DNA of 64,000 nt from Streptomyces cathayae (GTDB taxonomy: Bacteria > Actinomycetota > Actinomycetes > Streptomycetales > Streptomycetaceae), in NCBI RefSeq assembly GCF_029760955.1, contig NZ_CP121682.1, forward strand, positions 6,014,001 through 6,078,000, written 5' to 3'. This document shows positions 53,856-64,000 of the stretch, piece by piece. The number at the start of each line of letters is the position of its first letter. Within the stretch, counting starts at the first letter, position 1. The notes beneath the pieces are model-generated. The model saw nothing but the letters and a program-made list of their open reading frames with translations, did not search any database and was not told the DNA's origin. The position numbers were made by a program, and so were the translations under genes.

Positions 53856-54803
53856 TCAGTCCCAGTCCCAGCCGATCCCCACGTACCCCGACCGCAGTCG
53901 CGGTTCGACCAGGTGCACCGAACGGTGCAGGCCGCTCACCGCCAGCTCCTGGTGACCGCCGCGCGGTGCCGCCGCGGAGTGCTGGGCGAACCGGTGGCAG
54001 CGCGCGGGCAGCGCCCGGGCGTCGAAGCACACCTGGAGCGCGTACTGGCCGCCGGGGGAGTCCGCCCCGTGCACGTACTCACGGGAGACGCCGGCCGTGC
54101 CGTCCTCGACGGCGTAGCGGAAGAGGAACGTGTCACCGGAGCGCAGCCGGGTGTCGAAGAGCAGTTCGGCCGCGAGCACGCCGGTGTCCTGCTGCAGGCG
54201 GATCCGGCCGGTGCGGCAGTTCTCCAGGGCGTGCACGGTCATCCGGGCCGGCGCGGAACCGGGATCGCCGTGGTGGACGGCCACGAAGCGGTCGACGCCG
54301 TCCCGGTGGGCGCGCACGATGTGGTGCGACTCGCGCTCCGCGAGCTCGCGGTGTGCCCCGATCAGGACCCGCTCGTGGTGGGCCAGAGTGTGCAGCCCGC
54401 TGTCCCGGGTGACGCCGAGTTCGGCCAGCAGTCCCGCCAGGACGCCCGAGGCCTCCACCAGCGAGCGGTAGGAGCGGCCCGCCGGGCCGCGGTCCGGCGC
54501 CTGATCGCCGGAATCCGCGAGCAGGCGGATCAGCGACTCCTCCGGCAACTGCAGGATCTCCTCCAGGGCCCGTACGGCGCGCAGCGATTCGGGGCGCTGC
54601 GGGCGGCGGGCGCCCTGCTGCCAGTAACTGAGGCTGGTGACGCCCACCTTCACGCCGTGGCGCGACAGATGGTGCTGCACACGCTGCAGCGGCAGTCCGC
54701 GGGCGGCTATCGCGGCCCGCAGGGCGACATGGAAGGGCCCGCCGCGCAGGACCGAGTCCAGTTCCGCGGTGACGGTGTCCGTGTGCGGTGTGGCGTGCGG
54801 CAT
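53856..54803 (-). CDS. Helix-turn-helix regulator-like protein, 315 aa
   Basis: A 315-residue protein with an N-terminal XRE-like segment (residues about 25-85: LRAAIAARGLPLQRVQHHLS, then VTSLSYWQQGARRPQRPES). The remaining 200 residues have no domain I recognise, though repeated aromatic/Arg/Glu patterns (RTGRIRLQQDTGVLAAELLF, FLFRYAVEDG) suggest a beta-rich fold. The ATG at 54803 has AAAGG 7 nt upstream. I recall this gene near uvrC in other Streptomyces, but not its role. Confidence 0.7.
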   Translation of the reverse strand: MPHATPHTDTVTAELDSVLRGGPFHVALRAAIAARGLPLQRVQHHLSRHGVKVGVTSLSYWQQGARRPQRPESLRAVRALEEILQLPEESLIRLLADSGDQAPDRGPAGRSYRSLVEASGVLAGLLAELGVTRDSGLHTLAHHERVLIGAHRELAERESHHIVRAHRDGVDRFVAVHHGDPGSAPARMTVHALENCRTGRIRLQQDTGVLAAELLFDTRLRSGDTFLFRYAVEDGTAGVSREYVHGADSPGGQYALQVCFDARALPARCHRFAQHSAAAPRGGHQELAVSGLHRSVHLVEPRLRSGYVGIGWDWD

Positions 54804-54939
54804 GCAGGGGCCTTTCTCTGAATGTCCACAACGGCTGGTCAGACCGTTCGCTCGGGGCACCCCGGGTCCGCCCCCGTGATCGGGTAAAGTGCCTGCCATG
54901 CGTTGCGAGAACCAAGCGCGCATACCGTGCCGATCGGGA

Positions 54940-55100
54940 ACCAGGACGGCACACCTGAGCTTTGCTCAACAAACCGGGCAGGTTCCGTCCCGGCTGGCGC
55001 TGAGGGAGTAGGACCTCGCAGGTCGCTGACCTGTGGGGCTTCCTGAGCCAGGAATCCCCCTGCTTCAGCTGGGGGGAGGGTTCAAATCCGTACGCCGTCG
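54940..55100 (+). mobile_element. Probable decayed end of another IS200/IS605 (tnpB-type) element
   Basis: The segment around 55043-55075 (GGAATCCCCCTGCTTCAGC, then GGGGGGAGGGTTCAAATCC) has the form of many tnpB-element right ends: GAATCCCCC-loop with CTTCAG-GGGGG. Upstream, several short complementary arms (GTGCCG/CGGCAC near 54928-54953, GACCTCGCAGGTC near 55012-55024) could be omega-RNA remains. No tnpB frame survives. The boundaries are approximate. The remainder of 54804-55275 has no gene I can support. Confidence 0.45.
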
Positions 55101-55203
55101 TTCAGGGCCCCGAGTTCCCCGTATTAAAGCGTGTTGACCAAGTCCCGACAACACCTGACGCCCGACGGAGGCGCACCCGCACGGTGTGTACATGAGCGGC
55201 ACA

Positions 55204-55252
55204 CAGTTCAGGGGCCGTACCGGACCCGAAGGTCGGTACGGCCCCTGAACTG
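55204..55252. terminator. Strong bidirectional terminator hairpin
   Basis: CAGTTCAGGGGCCGTACC (55204-55221) pairs perfectly with the segment 55235-55252; inside it GACC-CGAA-GGTC adds four pairs after a one-base bulge. It lies just beyond the 3' end of the small minus-strand gene at 55276. Confidence 0.8.
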
Positions 55253-55275
55253 CGTCTCTACCGCGGCTGAGCTCC

Positions 55276-55545
55276 CTAGGAGCGGCCGGTTCGCCCGTGG
55301 TCGTCCGCACGGCGTGCGCGCAGGCGCTTGGCGCGCACGATGGCGGGATCGCGCGGGTCGAAGGGGCCGAACGCGTCGAAGGGGCTGAGCCGGTCGAAGG
55401 AGTCGAGAAGGGCGGCCGTCTCGTCCGCGTCCCGGCGCGCGCGGGCCGGCAGCCGTCGTTTTTCGACCTGTGTCCGTCGTGTCTGCCGCATTCGACCAGC
55501 CTCCGACTCGTGACCGGGTCCGCTTCCCGTCCTGCGGCCTGCCAT
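55276..55545 (-). CDS. Small basic hypothetical protein, 89 aa
   Basis: An 89-residue Arg-rich protein. Its centre, ALLDSFDRLSPFDAFGPFDP, has repeated FD/PFD units that look conserved and not random. GGGAGG lies about 9 nt before the ATG at 55545, and a strong terminator follows the stop, both of which support a real gene. It is divergent from uvrC. No function is known to me. Confidence 0.55.
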   Translation of the reverse strand: MAGRRTGSGPGHESEAGRMRQTRRTQVEKRRLPARARRDADETAALLDSFDRLSPFDAFGPFDPRDPAIVRAKRLRARRADDHGRTGRS

Positions 55546-55631
55546 CAGGCCGGACCTCCCACCTTCCCGCTTCCCGGCGGCCGTAACCTTCCGGAGCGGG
55601 GCCCGGCCGGTGGTTCCGCGGCCCCGCCGCG

Positions 55632-55654
55632 GTGTCGGTCCCCGCCAGTAGGGT
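55632..55654 (+). promoter_or_regulatory. RecA-NDp-like promoter of uvrC
   Basis: GTGTCGGTC at 55632-55640, 8 nt, TAGGGT at 55649-55654, then 7 nt to the ATG. Two mismatches (first and last base of the 9-mer) to TTGTCRGTG; spacing to the -10 and to the start is identical to uvrB and ogt. Confidence 0.6.
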
Positions 55655-55661
55655 GTGAGAC

Positions 55662-57788
55662 ATGGCCGACCCCTCCAGCTACCGCCCCAAACCGGGTGAG
55701 ATCCCCGACTCGCCGGGGGTCTACCGGTTCCGCGACGAGCACCGCCGGGTGATCTACGTCGGAAAGGCGAAGAGCCTGCGCCAGCGCCTGGCGAACTACT
55801 TCCAGGACCTCGCCGGACTCCACCCGCGCACCCGCACCATGGTCACCACGGCCGCCTCCGTGGAGTGGACGGTGGTGTCCACGGAGGTCGAGGCGCTCCA
55901 GCTGGAGTACTCCTGGATCAAGGAGTACGACCCCCGGTTCAACGTCAAGTACCGCGACGACAAGAGCTACCCGTACCTCGCGGTGACGATGAACGAGGAG
56001 TTCCCGCGCGTGCAGGTGATGCGGGGTCACAAGAAGAAGGGCGTCAGGTACTTCGGGCCGTACGGGCACGCGTGGGCGATCCGCGACACCGTCGACCTGC
56101 TGCTGCGGGTCTTCCCGGTGCGCACCTGCTCGGCCGGTGTGTTCAAGAACGCCGCCCGCACCGGACGCCCCTGTCTGCTCGGCTACATCGGCAAGTGCTC
56201 GGCGCCCTGTGTGGACCGGGTCTCCGCCGAGGAGCACCGCGAGCTCGCCGAGGAGTTCTGCGACTTCATGGCCGGCCGCACCGGCACCCATCTGCGCCGC
56301 CTGGAGCAGCGGATGACCGAGGCGGCCGAGGACATGGAGTACGAGCGGGCCGCCCGGCTGCGTGACGACATCGGCGCCCTGAGGAAGGCCATGGAGAAGA
56401 GCGCCGTCGTGCTCGCCGACGCGACCGACGCCGACCTGATCGCGGTCGCCGAGGACGAGCTGGAGGCGGCCGTCCAGATCTTCCACGTCCGCGGCGGACG
56501 CGTGCGCGGCCAGCGCGGCTGGGTCACCGACAAGGTGGAGGAGATCACCACCGGCGCCCTCGTGGAGCACGCCCTGCAGCAGCTGTACGGCGAGGAGACC
56601 GGCGACGCCGTGCCGAGGGAGGTCCTGGTCCCCGCGCTGCCCGACCCGGTGGAGCCGGTCCAGGAGTGGCTCACCGGGCGGCGCGGGTCGGGCGTCTCCC
56701 TGCGGATCCCGCAGCGCGGGGACAAGCGGGCCCTGATGGAGACCGTGCAGCGCAACGCCCAGCAGGCTCTCGCCCTGCACAAGACCAGGCGCGCCTCCGA
56801 CCTCACCACGCGCTCGCGCGCGCTGGAGGAGATCGCCGACGCCCTCGGCCTGGACAGCGCCCCGCTGCGGATCGAGTGCTACGACGTCTCGCACCTCCAG
56901 GGCGACGACGTCGTGGCCTCCATGGTCGTCTTCGAGGACGGGCTGGCCCGCAAGAGCGAGTACCGCCGCTTCCAGATCAAGAGCTTCGCCGGACAGGACG
57001 ACGTCCGCTCCCTGCACGAGGTGATCACCCGCCGCTTCCGCCGCTACCTCGCCGACAAGGAGAGGACCGGCGAGTGGACCGCCGGCACCGGGGCGAGCGG
57101 CGGCACCGGGGTGAGCGACGGCGTGACCGACGGAGTGGACGGTGCCCCCGTCGGCGTCCCCGGTGAACCGTCCGCGCACACGCTCACCGAGGACGACGGC
57201 CGCCCCAAGCGCTTCGCCTACCCGCCCCAGCTCGTGGTCGTCGACGGCGGCGCCCCCCAGGTGGCGGCGGCCCGCAGGGCCCTGGACGAGCTCGGCATCG
57301 ACGACATCGCCGTGTGCGGCCTCGCCAAGCGGCTGGAGGAGGTGTGGCTGCCGGACGACGACGACCCGGTGGTGCTGCCCCGCACCAGTGAGGGCCTCTA
57401 CCTGCTCCAGCGGGTCCGCGACGAGGCCCACCGCTTCGCCATCGGCTATCAGCGCGTCAAGCGGGCCAAACGCTTCCGCTCCGGTCCGCTGGACGACGTG
57501 CCGGGCCTCGGGGACACCCGCAAGCAGGCACTGATCAAGCACTTCGGGTCGGTGAAGAAGCTTCGCTCGGCGACGATCGAGCAGATTCGTGAAGTTCCTG
57601 GTATAGGTCGCAAAACGGCCGAGGTGATCGCCGCGGCCCTCGCCGGGGCGGCCCCGGCCGCCCCCGCCGTGAACACGGCGACGGGCGAGATCATGGATGA
57701 CGTGGAAGAACCCGGGAAGACACCGGGTTCCCCCGGGGAGCCCGTGTCCGCGGGCGCCCCGGACGACCGACGGGGGCTGGAGAGATGA
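55662..57788 (+). CDS. uvrC: Excinuclease ABC subunit C
   Basis: A 708-residue UvrC, the dual-incision nuclease of excision repair. The GIY-YIG domain is at residues about 15-100 ([20 protein letters not shown]). The Cys-rich linker ([28 protein letters not shown]) and the UVR motif ([18 protein letters not shown]) follow. The RNase H-like nuclease ([31 protein letters not shown]) and a C-terminal helix-hairpin-helix pair come last. A Gly/Val/Asp-rich insertion at about 468-505 separates two nuclease strands and is longer than in most species. The TGA overlaps the rapZ ATG. Confidence 0.96.
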   Translation: MADPSSYRPKPGEIPDSPGVYRFRDEHRRVIYVGKAKSLRQRLANYFQDLAGLHPRTRTMVTTAASVEWTVVSTEVEALQLEYSWIKEYDPRFNVKYRDDKSYPYLAVTMNEEFPRVQVMRGHKKKGVRYFGPYGHAWAIRDTVDLLLRVFPVRTCSAGVFKNAARTGRPCLLGYIGKCSAPCVDRVSAEEHRELAEEFCDFMAGRTGTHLRRLEQRMTEAAEDMEYERAARLRDDIGALRKAMEKSAVVLADATDADLIAVAEDELEAAVQIFHVRGGRVRGQRGWVTDKVEEITTGALVEHALQQLYGEETGDAVPREVLVPALPDPVEPVQEWLTGRRGSGVSLRIPQRGDKRALMETVQRNAQQALALHKTRRASDLTTRSRALEEIADALGLDSAPLRIECYDVSHLQGDDVVASMVVFEDGLARKSEYRRFQIKSFAGQDDVRSLHEVITRRFRRYLADKERTGEWTAGTGASGGTGVSDGVTDGVDGAPVGVPGEPSAHTLTEDDGRPKRFAYPPQLVVVDGGAPQVAAARRALDELGIDDIAVCGLAKRLEEVWLPDDDDPVVLPRTSEGLYLLQRVRDEAHRFAIGYQRVKRAKRFRSGPLDDVPGLGDTRKQALIKHFGSVKKLRSATIEQIREVPGIGRKTAEVIAAALAGAAPAAPAVNTATGEIMDDVEEPGKTPGSPGEPVSAGAPDDRRGLER

Positions 57789-58807
57789 CCGAGCACGAGA
57801 CACGCCGGAACACAGGCCACGAGACAACCCACGGCACACCCCAGGACGCGGCACAGGACGCGGGCCGGGGCACACACGACGAGACGCACCAGGACGACGG
57901 AGCACAGGTGAATACGGGCAAGGAAAAGGCCGGGGCCGCCGAGACGGCGATCCCCGAGCTGGTGATCATCTCCGGCATGTCCGGGGCCGGCCGTTCCACG
58001 GCCGCGAAGTGTCTGGAGGACCTGGGCTGGTTCGTCGTCGACAACCTCCCGCCCGCGCTGATCCCCACCATGGTGGAGCTCGGAGCCCGCTCCCAGGGCA
58101 ATGTGGCCCGGATCGCGGTCGTCGTCGACGTCCGCGGCCGGCGCTTCTTCGACAACCTCCGCGAGTCGCTCGCCGACCTCGACACCCGGGGCGTCACCCG
58201 GCGGATCGTTTTCCTGGAGTCCTCCGAGGAAGCCCTGGTGCGCCGCTTCGAGTCGGTGCGCCGCCCGCACCCCCTCCAGGGCGACGGCCGCATCGTCGAC
58301 GGCATCGCCGCCGAGCGGGAACTGCTGCGCGAACTGCGCGGCGACGCCGACCTGGTGATCGACACCTCCAGTCTCAACGTGCACGAGCTGCGCGCCAAGA
58401 TGGACGCCCAGTTCGCCGGTGACGAGGAGCCCGAGCTGCGGGCCACCGTGATGTCCTTCGGCTTCAAGTACGGCCTCCCGGTCGACGCCGACCTGGTGGT
58501 GGACATGCGGTTCCTGCCCAACCCGCACTGGGTCCCCGAGCTGCGCCCCTTCACCGGCCGGCACGAGGAGGTGGCCGCGTACGTCTTCAACCAGCCCGGC
58601 GCCAAGGAGTTCCTCGACCGGTACACCGAGCTGCTGCGGCTGATCGCCGCGGGCTACCGCCGTGAGGGCAAGCGCTATGTGACCATCGCCGTCGGCTGCA
58701 CCGGCGGCAAGCACCGCTCGGTCGCCATGTCGGAGAAGCTCGCCGCCCGCCTCGCCGCGGAGGGCGTGGAGACGGTGGTCGTCCACCGGGACATGGGCCG
58801 GGAATGA
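57785..58807 (+). CDS. rapZ: RNase adapter protein RapZ (P-loop nucleotide-binding)
   Basis: A 340-residue RapZ/YvcJ protein. The P-loop is GMSGAGRST at about residues 63-71 and Walker B-like [10 protein letters not shown] follows. The C-terminal domain is [14 protein letters not shown] through [17 protein letters not shown], the small-RNA and sugar-phosphate-binding half in Escherichia coli. The first 50 residues are a His/Thr/Glu-rich extension ([16 protein letters not shown]) and a GTG at 57908 could be an alternative start. It overlaps uvrC and yvcK by ATGA at each end. Its target in Streptomyces, which lacks the GlmZ/GlmY system, is unknown. Confidence 0.9.
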   Translation: MTEHETRRNTGHETTHGTPQDAAQDAGRGTHDETHQDDGAQVNTGKEKAGAAETAIPELVIISGMSGAGRSTAAKCLEDLGWFVVDNLPPALIPTMVELGARSQGNVARIAVVVDVRGRRFFDNLRESLADLDTRGVTRRIVFLESSEEALVRRFESVRRPHPLQGDGRIVDGIAAERELLRELRGDADLVIDTSSLNVHELRAKMDAQFAGDEEPELRATVMSFGFKYGLPVDADLVVDMRFLPNPHWVPELRPFTGRHEEVAAYVFNQPGAKEFLDRYTELLRLIAAGYRREGKRYVTIAVGCTGGKHRSVAMSEKLAARLAAEGVETVVVHRDMGRE

Positions 58808-59874
58808 CCGCACGTACTCCGCGGCTGCACCGACTGCGCCGGGCGCAGCCCGAAGGGCGCGCCGGCCGGCCGGTCGAGGCCCGCGGGGCCAAGCCGCGAC
58901 GCCGGGGCGCCCAGCCCAAGGTGGTGGCCCTCGGCGGCGGCATGGGGCTGTCCGCCTCGCTCGCCGCGCTGCGCCGGATCACCGGCGACCTCACCGCCGT
59001 CGTCACCGTGGCCGACGACGGCGGATCCAGCGGACGGCTGCGCGACGAACTGGGTGTGCTGCCGCCCGGCGATCTGCGCAAGGCGCTGGCCGCGCTGTGC
59101 GGCGACGACGACTGGGGCCAGACCTGGGCCCGGGTCATCCAGCACCGCTTCCAGTCCAAGGGCGACCTGCACGAGCACGCGGTCGGCAACCTGCTGATCG
59201 TCGCCCTGTGGGAGCAGCTCGGCGACCACGTCCAGGCCCTGGACCTGGTCGGCCGGCTGCTCGGCGCGCACGGGCGGGTGCTACCCATGTCCGCCGTGCC
59301 ACTGGAGCTCCAGGCGCTGGTCAAGGGGCACGACCCCGAGCGTCCGGACGCCGTGGAGACCGTCCGGGGCCAGGCGACCGTCGCCCTCACCCCCGGCGAG
59401 GTGCAGTCCGTGCACCTCGTGCCGAACGACCCGCCCGCCGTCCCCGAGGCGGTCGCGGCGGTCCTCGACGCCGACTGGGTGGTGCTCGGTCCCGGTTCCT
59501 GGTTCTCCTCGGTCATCCCGCACCTCCTGGTGCCCGAACTGCTGGAGGCGCTCGTCGAGACGCGGGCACGCCGGGTACTCTCCCTGAACCTCGCCCCGCA
59601 GCCCGGAGAAACCGAGGGCTTCTCCCCGCAGCGTCATTTGGAGGTTTTGGGACGACACGCCCCTAAACTCGCCCTGGACGTGGTGCTGGCCGACGAGGCC
59701 GCCGTACCCGACCGCGATGTGCTGACCGAGGCCGCGAAGGGGTTCGGCGGTGCCGCGGTCGAGTTGGCGCCGGTGGCCCGGCCCGACGGAAGCCCCAGGC
59801 ACGACCCGGAGCTGTTGGCCGCCGCGTACGACCGTATTTTTCGGATGCATGGAAGGATCGGCCCATGGCGATGA
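58804..59874 (+). CDS. yvcK: YvcK/CofD-like gluconeogenesis factor
   Basis: A 356-residue member of the CofD/YvcK family. The nucleotide-binding start is [20 protein letters not shown], followed by [27 protein letters not shown] and the C-terminal [20 protein letters not shown]. YvcK binds UDP-sugars and is needed for growth on gluconeogenic carbon sources and for wall synthesis in other Gram-positives. A basic extension of about 35 residues precedes the fold. It overlaps rapZ by 4 nt and whiA by 10 nt, so all four genes from uvrC form one coupled operon. Confidence 0.92.
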   Translation: MTARTPRLHRLRRAQPEGRAGRPVEARGAKPRRRGAQPKVVALGGGMGLSASLAALRRITGDLTAVVTVADDGGSSGRLRDELGVLPPGDLRKALAALCGDDDWGQTWARVIQHRFQSKGDLHEHAVGNLLIVALWEQLGDHVQALDLVGRLLGAHGRVLPMSAVPLELQALVKGHDPERPDAVETVRGQATVALTPGEVQSVHLVPNDPPAVPEAVAAVLDADWVVLGPGSWFSSVIPHLLVPELLEALVETRARRVLSLNLAPQPGETEGFSPQRHLEVLGRHAPKLALDVVLADEAAVPDRDVLTEAAKGFGGAAVELAPVARPDGSPRHDPELLAAAYDRIFRMHGRIGPWR

Positions 59875-60854
59875 CGGCAGCGGTGAAGGACGAGGTTTCC
59901 CGGCTCCCCGTCACCCGGACCTGCTGCAGGAAGGCGGAGGTCTCCGCCATGCTGCGGTTCGCCGGCGGCCTTCACCTGGTGAGCGGGCGCATCGTGATCG
60001 AGGCGGAGCTGGACACGGCGATGGCCGCCCGCCGCCTCAAGCGGGACGTCCTGGAGATCTTCGGCCACAGCTCCGAACTGATCGTGATGGCACCGGGCGG
60101 GCTGCGCCGCGGCTCGCGCTATGTCGTCCGGGTGGTCGCGGGCGGCGACCAACTGGCCCGCCAGACCGGCCTGGTGGACGGCCGGGGCCGCCCGATCCGA
60201 GGCCTGCCCCCGCAGGTGGTCTCGGGGGCCACCTGCGACGCCGAGGCGGCCTGGCGCGGGGCCTTCCTGGCGCACGGCTCCCTCACCGAGCCGGGCCGCT
60301 CCTCCTCCCTGGAGGTGACCTGCCCCGGCCCCGAGGCGGCGCTCGCCCTGGTCGGCGCCGCCCGCCGGCTGTCGATCGGCGCCAAGGCCCGCGAGGTGCG
60401 CGGTGTGGACCGGGTCGTCGTCCGTGACGGCGACGCGATCGGTGCCCTGCTCACCCGGCTCGGCGCCCACGACTCGGTGCTGGCCTGGGAGGAGCGCCGG
60501 ATGCGCCGCGAGGTGCGCGCCACGGCGAACCGGCTGGCGAACTTCGACGACGCCAACCTGCGCCGCTCGGCCCGTGCGGCCGTCGCCGCCGGTGCCCGGG
60601 TGCAGCGCGCCCTGGAGATCCTCGCCGACGACGTCCCGGAGCACCTCGCCGCGGCCGGCCGGCTGCGCATGGAGCACAAGCAGGCCTCCCTGGAGGAGCT
60701 GGGCGCGCTCGCCGACCCGCCGCTGACCAAGGACGCCGTCGCCGGGCGGATCCGCCGGCTGCTCGCCATGGCCGACAAGCGCGCCGCCGACCTCGGCATC
60801 CCGGGCACGGAGGCCAACATCGGCGAGGAGCTCGCCGACAACCTCGTCGGCTGA
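59865..60854 (+). CDS. whiA: Sporulation transcription factor WhiA
   Basis: A 329-residue WhiA. The N-terminal LAGLIDADG-homing-endonuclease-like domain covers about 1-220 ([33 protein letters not shown]) and has lost catalytic acids as usual for WhiA. The C-terminal HTH is at about 240-310 ([34 protein letters not shown]). WhiA works with WhiB and controls the switch from aerial growth to sporulation. Its presence in the uvrC-rapZ-yvcK operon matches the arrangement known across Gram-positives. Confidence 0.96.
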   Translation: MAMTAAVKDEVSRLPVTRTCCRKAEVSAMLRFAGGLHLVSGRIVIEAELDTAMAARRLKRDVLEIFGHSSELIVMAPGGLRRGSRYVVRVVAGGDQLARQTGLVDGRGRPIRGLPPQVVSGATCDAEAAWRGAFLAHGSLTEPGRSSSLEVTCPGPEAALALVGAARRLSIGAKAREVRGVDRVVVRDGDAIGALLTRLGAHDSVLAWEERRMRREVRATANRLANFDDANLRRSARAAVAAGARVQRALEILADDVPEHLAAAGRLRMEHKQASLEELGALADPPLTKDAVAGRIRRLLAMADKRAADLGIPGTEANIGEELADNLVG

Positions 60855-60873
60855 CCCCTGACCCACCTGTGGC

Positions 60874-60911
60874 CGGACGGCGACGGCAGTGTGCACGGCC
60901 GTCGCCGTCCG
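60874..60911 (+). terminator. Terminator of the uvrC-whiA operon
   Basis: CGGACGGCGACGGC (60874-60887) pairs perfectly with 60898-60911 (14 bp) around a 10-nt loop, 20 nt after the whiA stop. Further right, TAGGGT at 61076-61081 is a possible -10 for gap, but its -35 is unclear. Confidence 0.8.
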
Positions 60912-61078
60912 TCAAGGGGGACCGGAGGTTTCCGGTCGAGCCGGAAGGGGCCGCGGGGCCCGATGGGAGGCCCGACAAGGCGCATCGGACTGGGCGGTCC
61001 ATGCCTTACTGGTGGGTAATGGGCGTCGTGCCGGGTATGCATCGACTCAATGTCACGACCGGGGTCCCGGAGAGGTAG

Positions 61079-62161
<1,083 letters not shown>

Positions 62162-62189
62162 TCGTGGAGCAGACCGCCTGATATGAGTG

Positions 62190-62229
62190 CAGGGCTCGGC
62201 CGGCGCGCCACAGCGCTGTCCGAGCCCTG
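62190..62229 (+). terminator. Hairpin between gap and pgk
   Basis: CAGGGCTCGG (62190-62199) pairs with CCGAGCCCTG (62220-62229) around a 20-nt loop. It could terminate part of the gap transcript and so separate gap levels from pgk-tpiA. Confidence 0.6.
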
Positions 62230-62319
62230 ACGCGCGTATCGGAGCGGTCGACCTCTTCCGATCACGAGCGATCACGAGCGAACACGAGCTCTCTTCAGCT
62301 CTTCTCCAGGAGTCCCCTC

Positions 62320-63531
62320 ATGAAGACGATCGACGCACTCCTCTCCGAAGGGGTCGCGGGCAAGCGGGTCTTCGTCCGCGCCGACCTCAACGTGCCGCTG
62401 GACGGCACCGCCATCACCGACGACGGCCGCATCCGCGCCGTGCTGCCCACCGTCAAGGCCCTCGCCGACGCGGGCGCCCGCGTGGTCGTCGCCTCGCACC
62501 TGGGCCGCCCCAAGGGCGCCCCGGACCCCGCCTTCTCGCTCGCCCCGGCCGCCGCGCGCCTGGGTGAACTCCTCGGCGCCGACGTGGCGTTCGCGACGGA
62601 CACGGTCGGCGACTCCGCCACCGCCACCGTCGCGGGCCTCGCCGACGGACAGGTCGCGGTCCTCGAGAACCTGCGCTTCAACGCCGGCGAGACCGCCAAG
62701 GACGACGCCGAGCGCGGGGCCTTCGCCGACCGGCTCGCCGCGCTCGCCGACCTCTACGTGGGCGACGGCTTCGGCGCGGTGCACCGCAAGCACGCGTCCG
62801 TGTACGACCTCCCGGCGCGTCTGCCGCACGCCGCGGGCTTCCTCATCGCCACCGAGGTCGGCGTCCTGAAGAAGCTCACCGCCGACGTCAAGAGGCCCTA
62901 TGTGGTGGCCCTCGGCGGCGCCAAGGTCTCCGACAAGCTCGCCGTCATCGACGAACTGCTCGGCAAGGCCGACCGCATCCTCATCGGCGGCGGCATGGCG
63001 TACACCTTCCTCAAGGCCAAGGGCTACGAGATCGGCACGTCGCTGCTCCAGGAGGACCAGCTGCCCGCCGTCACCGAGTACCTGGAACGCGCCGAGAAGA
63101 ACGGCGTGGAGCTGGTGCTGCCGGTCGACACACTGGTCGCCGAGGGGTTCCCGGACCTGAAGACCAAGGCTCCGGCCCATCCCGCCACCGTCGCCGCGGA
63201 CGCCATCCCGGCCGACCGGCAGGGTCTGGACATCGGTCCCGAGACCCGCACCCTGTACGCCTCGAAGCTCGCCGACGCGGCCACCGTCTTCTGGAACGGC
63301 CCCATGGGCGTCTTCGAGCACCCCGACTACGCCGAGGGCACCAAGGCGGTCGCCCAGGCCCTTCTCGACTCCCCGGGCTACACCGTGGTCGGCGGCGGCG
63401 ACTCCGCCGCGGCCGTCCGCATCCTGGGCTTCGACGAAAAGGCATTCGGCCACATCTCGACCGGAGGCGGCGCCTCCCTCGAATACCTCGAGGGCAAGAC
63501 GCTCCCCGGCCTCGCCGCACTGGAGGACTGA
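62320..63531 (+). CDS. pgk: Phosphoglycerate kinase
   Basis: A 403-residue PGK. The substrate-binding N-domain signature is RVFVRADLNVPLDG, with ASHLGRPKG and NLRFNAGE following. The nucleotide-binding C-domain has VALGGAKVSDKL, FWNGPMGVFE and GGGDSAAAV. Length and motifs are standard. CCAGGAG lies about 8 nt before the ATG. It is followed after 6 nt by tpiA in the same operon. Confidence 0.97.
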   Translation: MKTIDALLSEGVAGKRVFVRADLNVPLDGTAITDDGRIRAVLPTVKALADAGARVVVASHLGRPKGAPDPAFSLAPAAARLGELLGADVAFATDTVGDSATATVAGLADGQVAVLENLRFNAGETAKDDAERGAFADRLAALADLYVGDGFGAVHRKHASVYDLPARLPHAAGFLIATEVGVLKKLTADVKRPYVVALGGAKVSDKLAVIDELLGKADRILIGGGMAYTFLKAKGYEIGTSLLQEDQLPAVTEYLERAEKNGVELVLPVDTLVAEGFPDLKTKAPAHPATVAADAIPADRQGLDIGPETRTLYASKLADAATVFWNGPMGVFEHPDYAEGTKAVAQALLDSPGYTVVGGGDSAAAVRILGFDEKAFGHISTGGGASLEYLEGKTLPGLAALED

Positions 63532-63537
63532 CCCTCA

Positions 63538-64000
63538 ATGACCGCTGCTGAAAAAGGCCGCACGCCGCTGATGGCGGGCAACTGGAAGATGAACCTCAAC
63601 CACCTCGAGGCCATCGCCCACGTCCAGAAGCTCGCCTTCGCCCTGGCCGACACGGACTACGAGGCCGTCGAGGTCGCCGTCCTGCCGCCCTTCACCGACC
63701 TGCGCTCCGTCCAGACCCTCGTCGACGGTGACAAGCTGAAGATCAAGTACGGCGCCCAGGACATCTCGGCGCACGACGGCGGCGCCTACACCGGCGAGAT
63801 CTCCGGCCCGATGCTGTCCAAGCTGAAGTGCACGTACGTGGCTGTCGGCCACTCCGAGCGCAGGCAGTACCACGACGAGACCGACGACGTCGTGAACGCC
63901 AAGGTCAAGGCCGCGTACAAGCACGGCATCACCCCGATCCTGTGCGTCGGCGAGGAACTGTCCGTCCGCGAGGCCGGCAACCACGTCGCCCACACCCTCG
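63538..64000 (+). CDS. tpiA: Triosephosphate isomerase, N-terminal part (cut by window edge)
   Basis: The first 154 codons of [14 protein letters not shown] gives the catalytic Lys and the substrate-binding Asn, and [14 protein letters not shown] the catalytic His with its neighbours. The catalytic Glu, expected near residue 170, lies beyond the window. The ATG at 63538 is 6 nt after the pgk stop, with GGAGG inside the pgk end serving as ribosome binding site. Confidence 0.95.
   Translation, partial: MTAAEKGRTPLMAGNWKMNLNHLEAIAHVQKLAFALADTDYEAVEVAVLPPFTDLRSVQTLVDGDKLKIKYGAQDISAHDGGAYTGEISGPMLSKLKCTYVAVGHSERRQYHDETDDVVNAKVKAAYKHGITPILCVGEELSVREAGNHVAHTL

Noticed and set aside
55055..55085. 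GGTTCAAATCC resembling a tRNA T-loop
   Set aside because: The flanking bases do not form a T-stem and there is no D-arm, anticodon arm or acceptor stem upstream. It fits better as part of an IS605-type element end.

Overview
The window is a high-GC actinobacterial chromosome segment, almost certainly Streptomyces. It shows very strong third-position G/C bias, frequent GTG starts, GTGA/ATGA stop-start overlaps, apparently leaderless genes, mycothiol-linked and WhiA/RapZ/YvcK genes, and a core gene order (polA, rpsA, coaE ... uvrB ... uvrA ... uvrC-rapZ-yvcK-whiA ... gap-pgk-tpiA) that I recall from Streptomyces genomes such as S. coelicolor. Both ends cut a gene: polA at the left edge and tpiA at the right edge.

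Layout. 1-12.7 kb is mostly housekeeping: the polA 3' end, a DUF4184 membrane protein, a secreted lytic transglycosylase, the HrpB helicase with a methyltransferase, rpsA with a structured leader, a PAC2 protein behind a sigma-R-like promoter, coaE, and small TPR and S4 proteins. 12.8-18.1 kb is disturbed: an ArsR-type regulator with an MFS exporter, then a TnpB-only IS200/IS605-type element that also carries a 53-residue ribbon-helix-helix gene and sits just upstream of a family-5 uracil-DNA glycosylase, then a prolyl aminopeptidase frameshifted next to its catalytic serine. 18-28 kb is accessory: two XRE(DUF5753)-DUF397 pairs, one with a divergent anti-sigma-like ATPase, a FUSC protein, DUF899 and a DUF574 methyltransferase. 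28-38 kb holds an orphan gltD, a CBS protein, a decayed methyltransferase, psuG-psuK, ogt, a secreted GDPD and a free-standing MHYT protein.

38-46 kb has uvrB, then a stress and metal block: TerD, a TerD-plus-C-terminal-domain protein, a yybP-ykoY (Mn2+) riboswitch in front of terC, and a CaxA-type antiporter preceded by an overlapping 41-codon ORF. 46-55 kb has aroQ, an MBL hydrolase, a mycothiol-dependent enzyme, uvrA with a histone-H1-like tail, and a LacI-PfkB operon facing a perfect 32-bp palindrome. 55-64 kb is the uvrC-rapZ-yvcK-whiA overlapping operon, followed by gap, pgk and tpiA.

The most coherent signal is regulatory. The motif TTGTCRGTG-N8-TAnnnT, the LexA-independent DNA-damage promoter (RecA-NDp, PafBC type) known from actinobacteria, is exact before uvrB, uvrA and ogt and near-exact before uvrC, coaE and terD. 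In four of these six cases the start codon lies exactly 7 nt after the -10 hexamer, which predicts leaderless mRNAs. This links nucleotide excision repair, alkyl-guanine repair, CoA synthesis and a Ter protein in one predicted damage response. All functional calls come from reading the sequence and from family knowledge; no database search was run.
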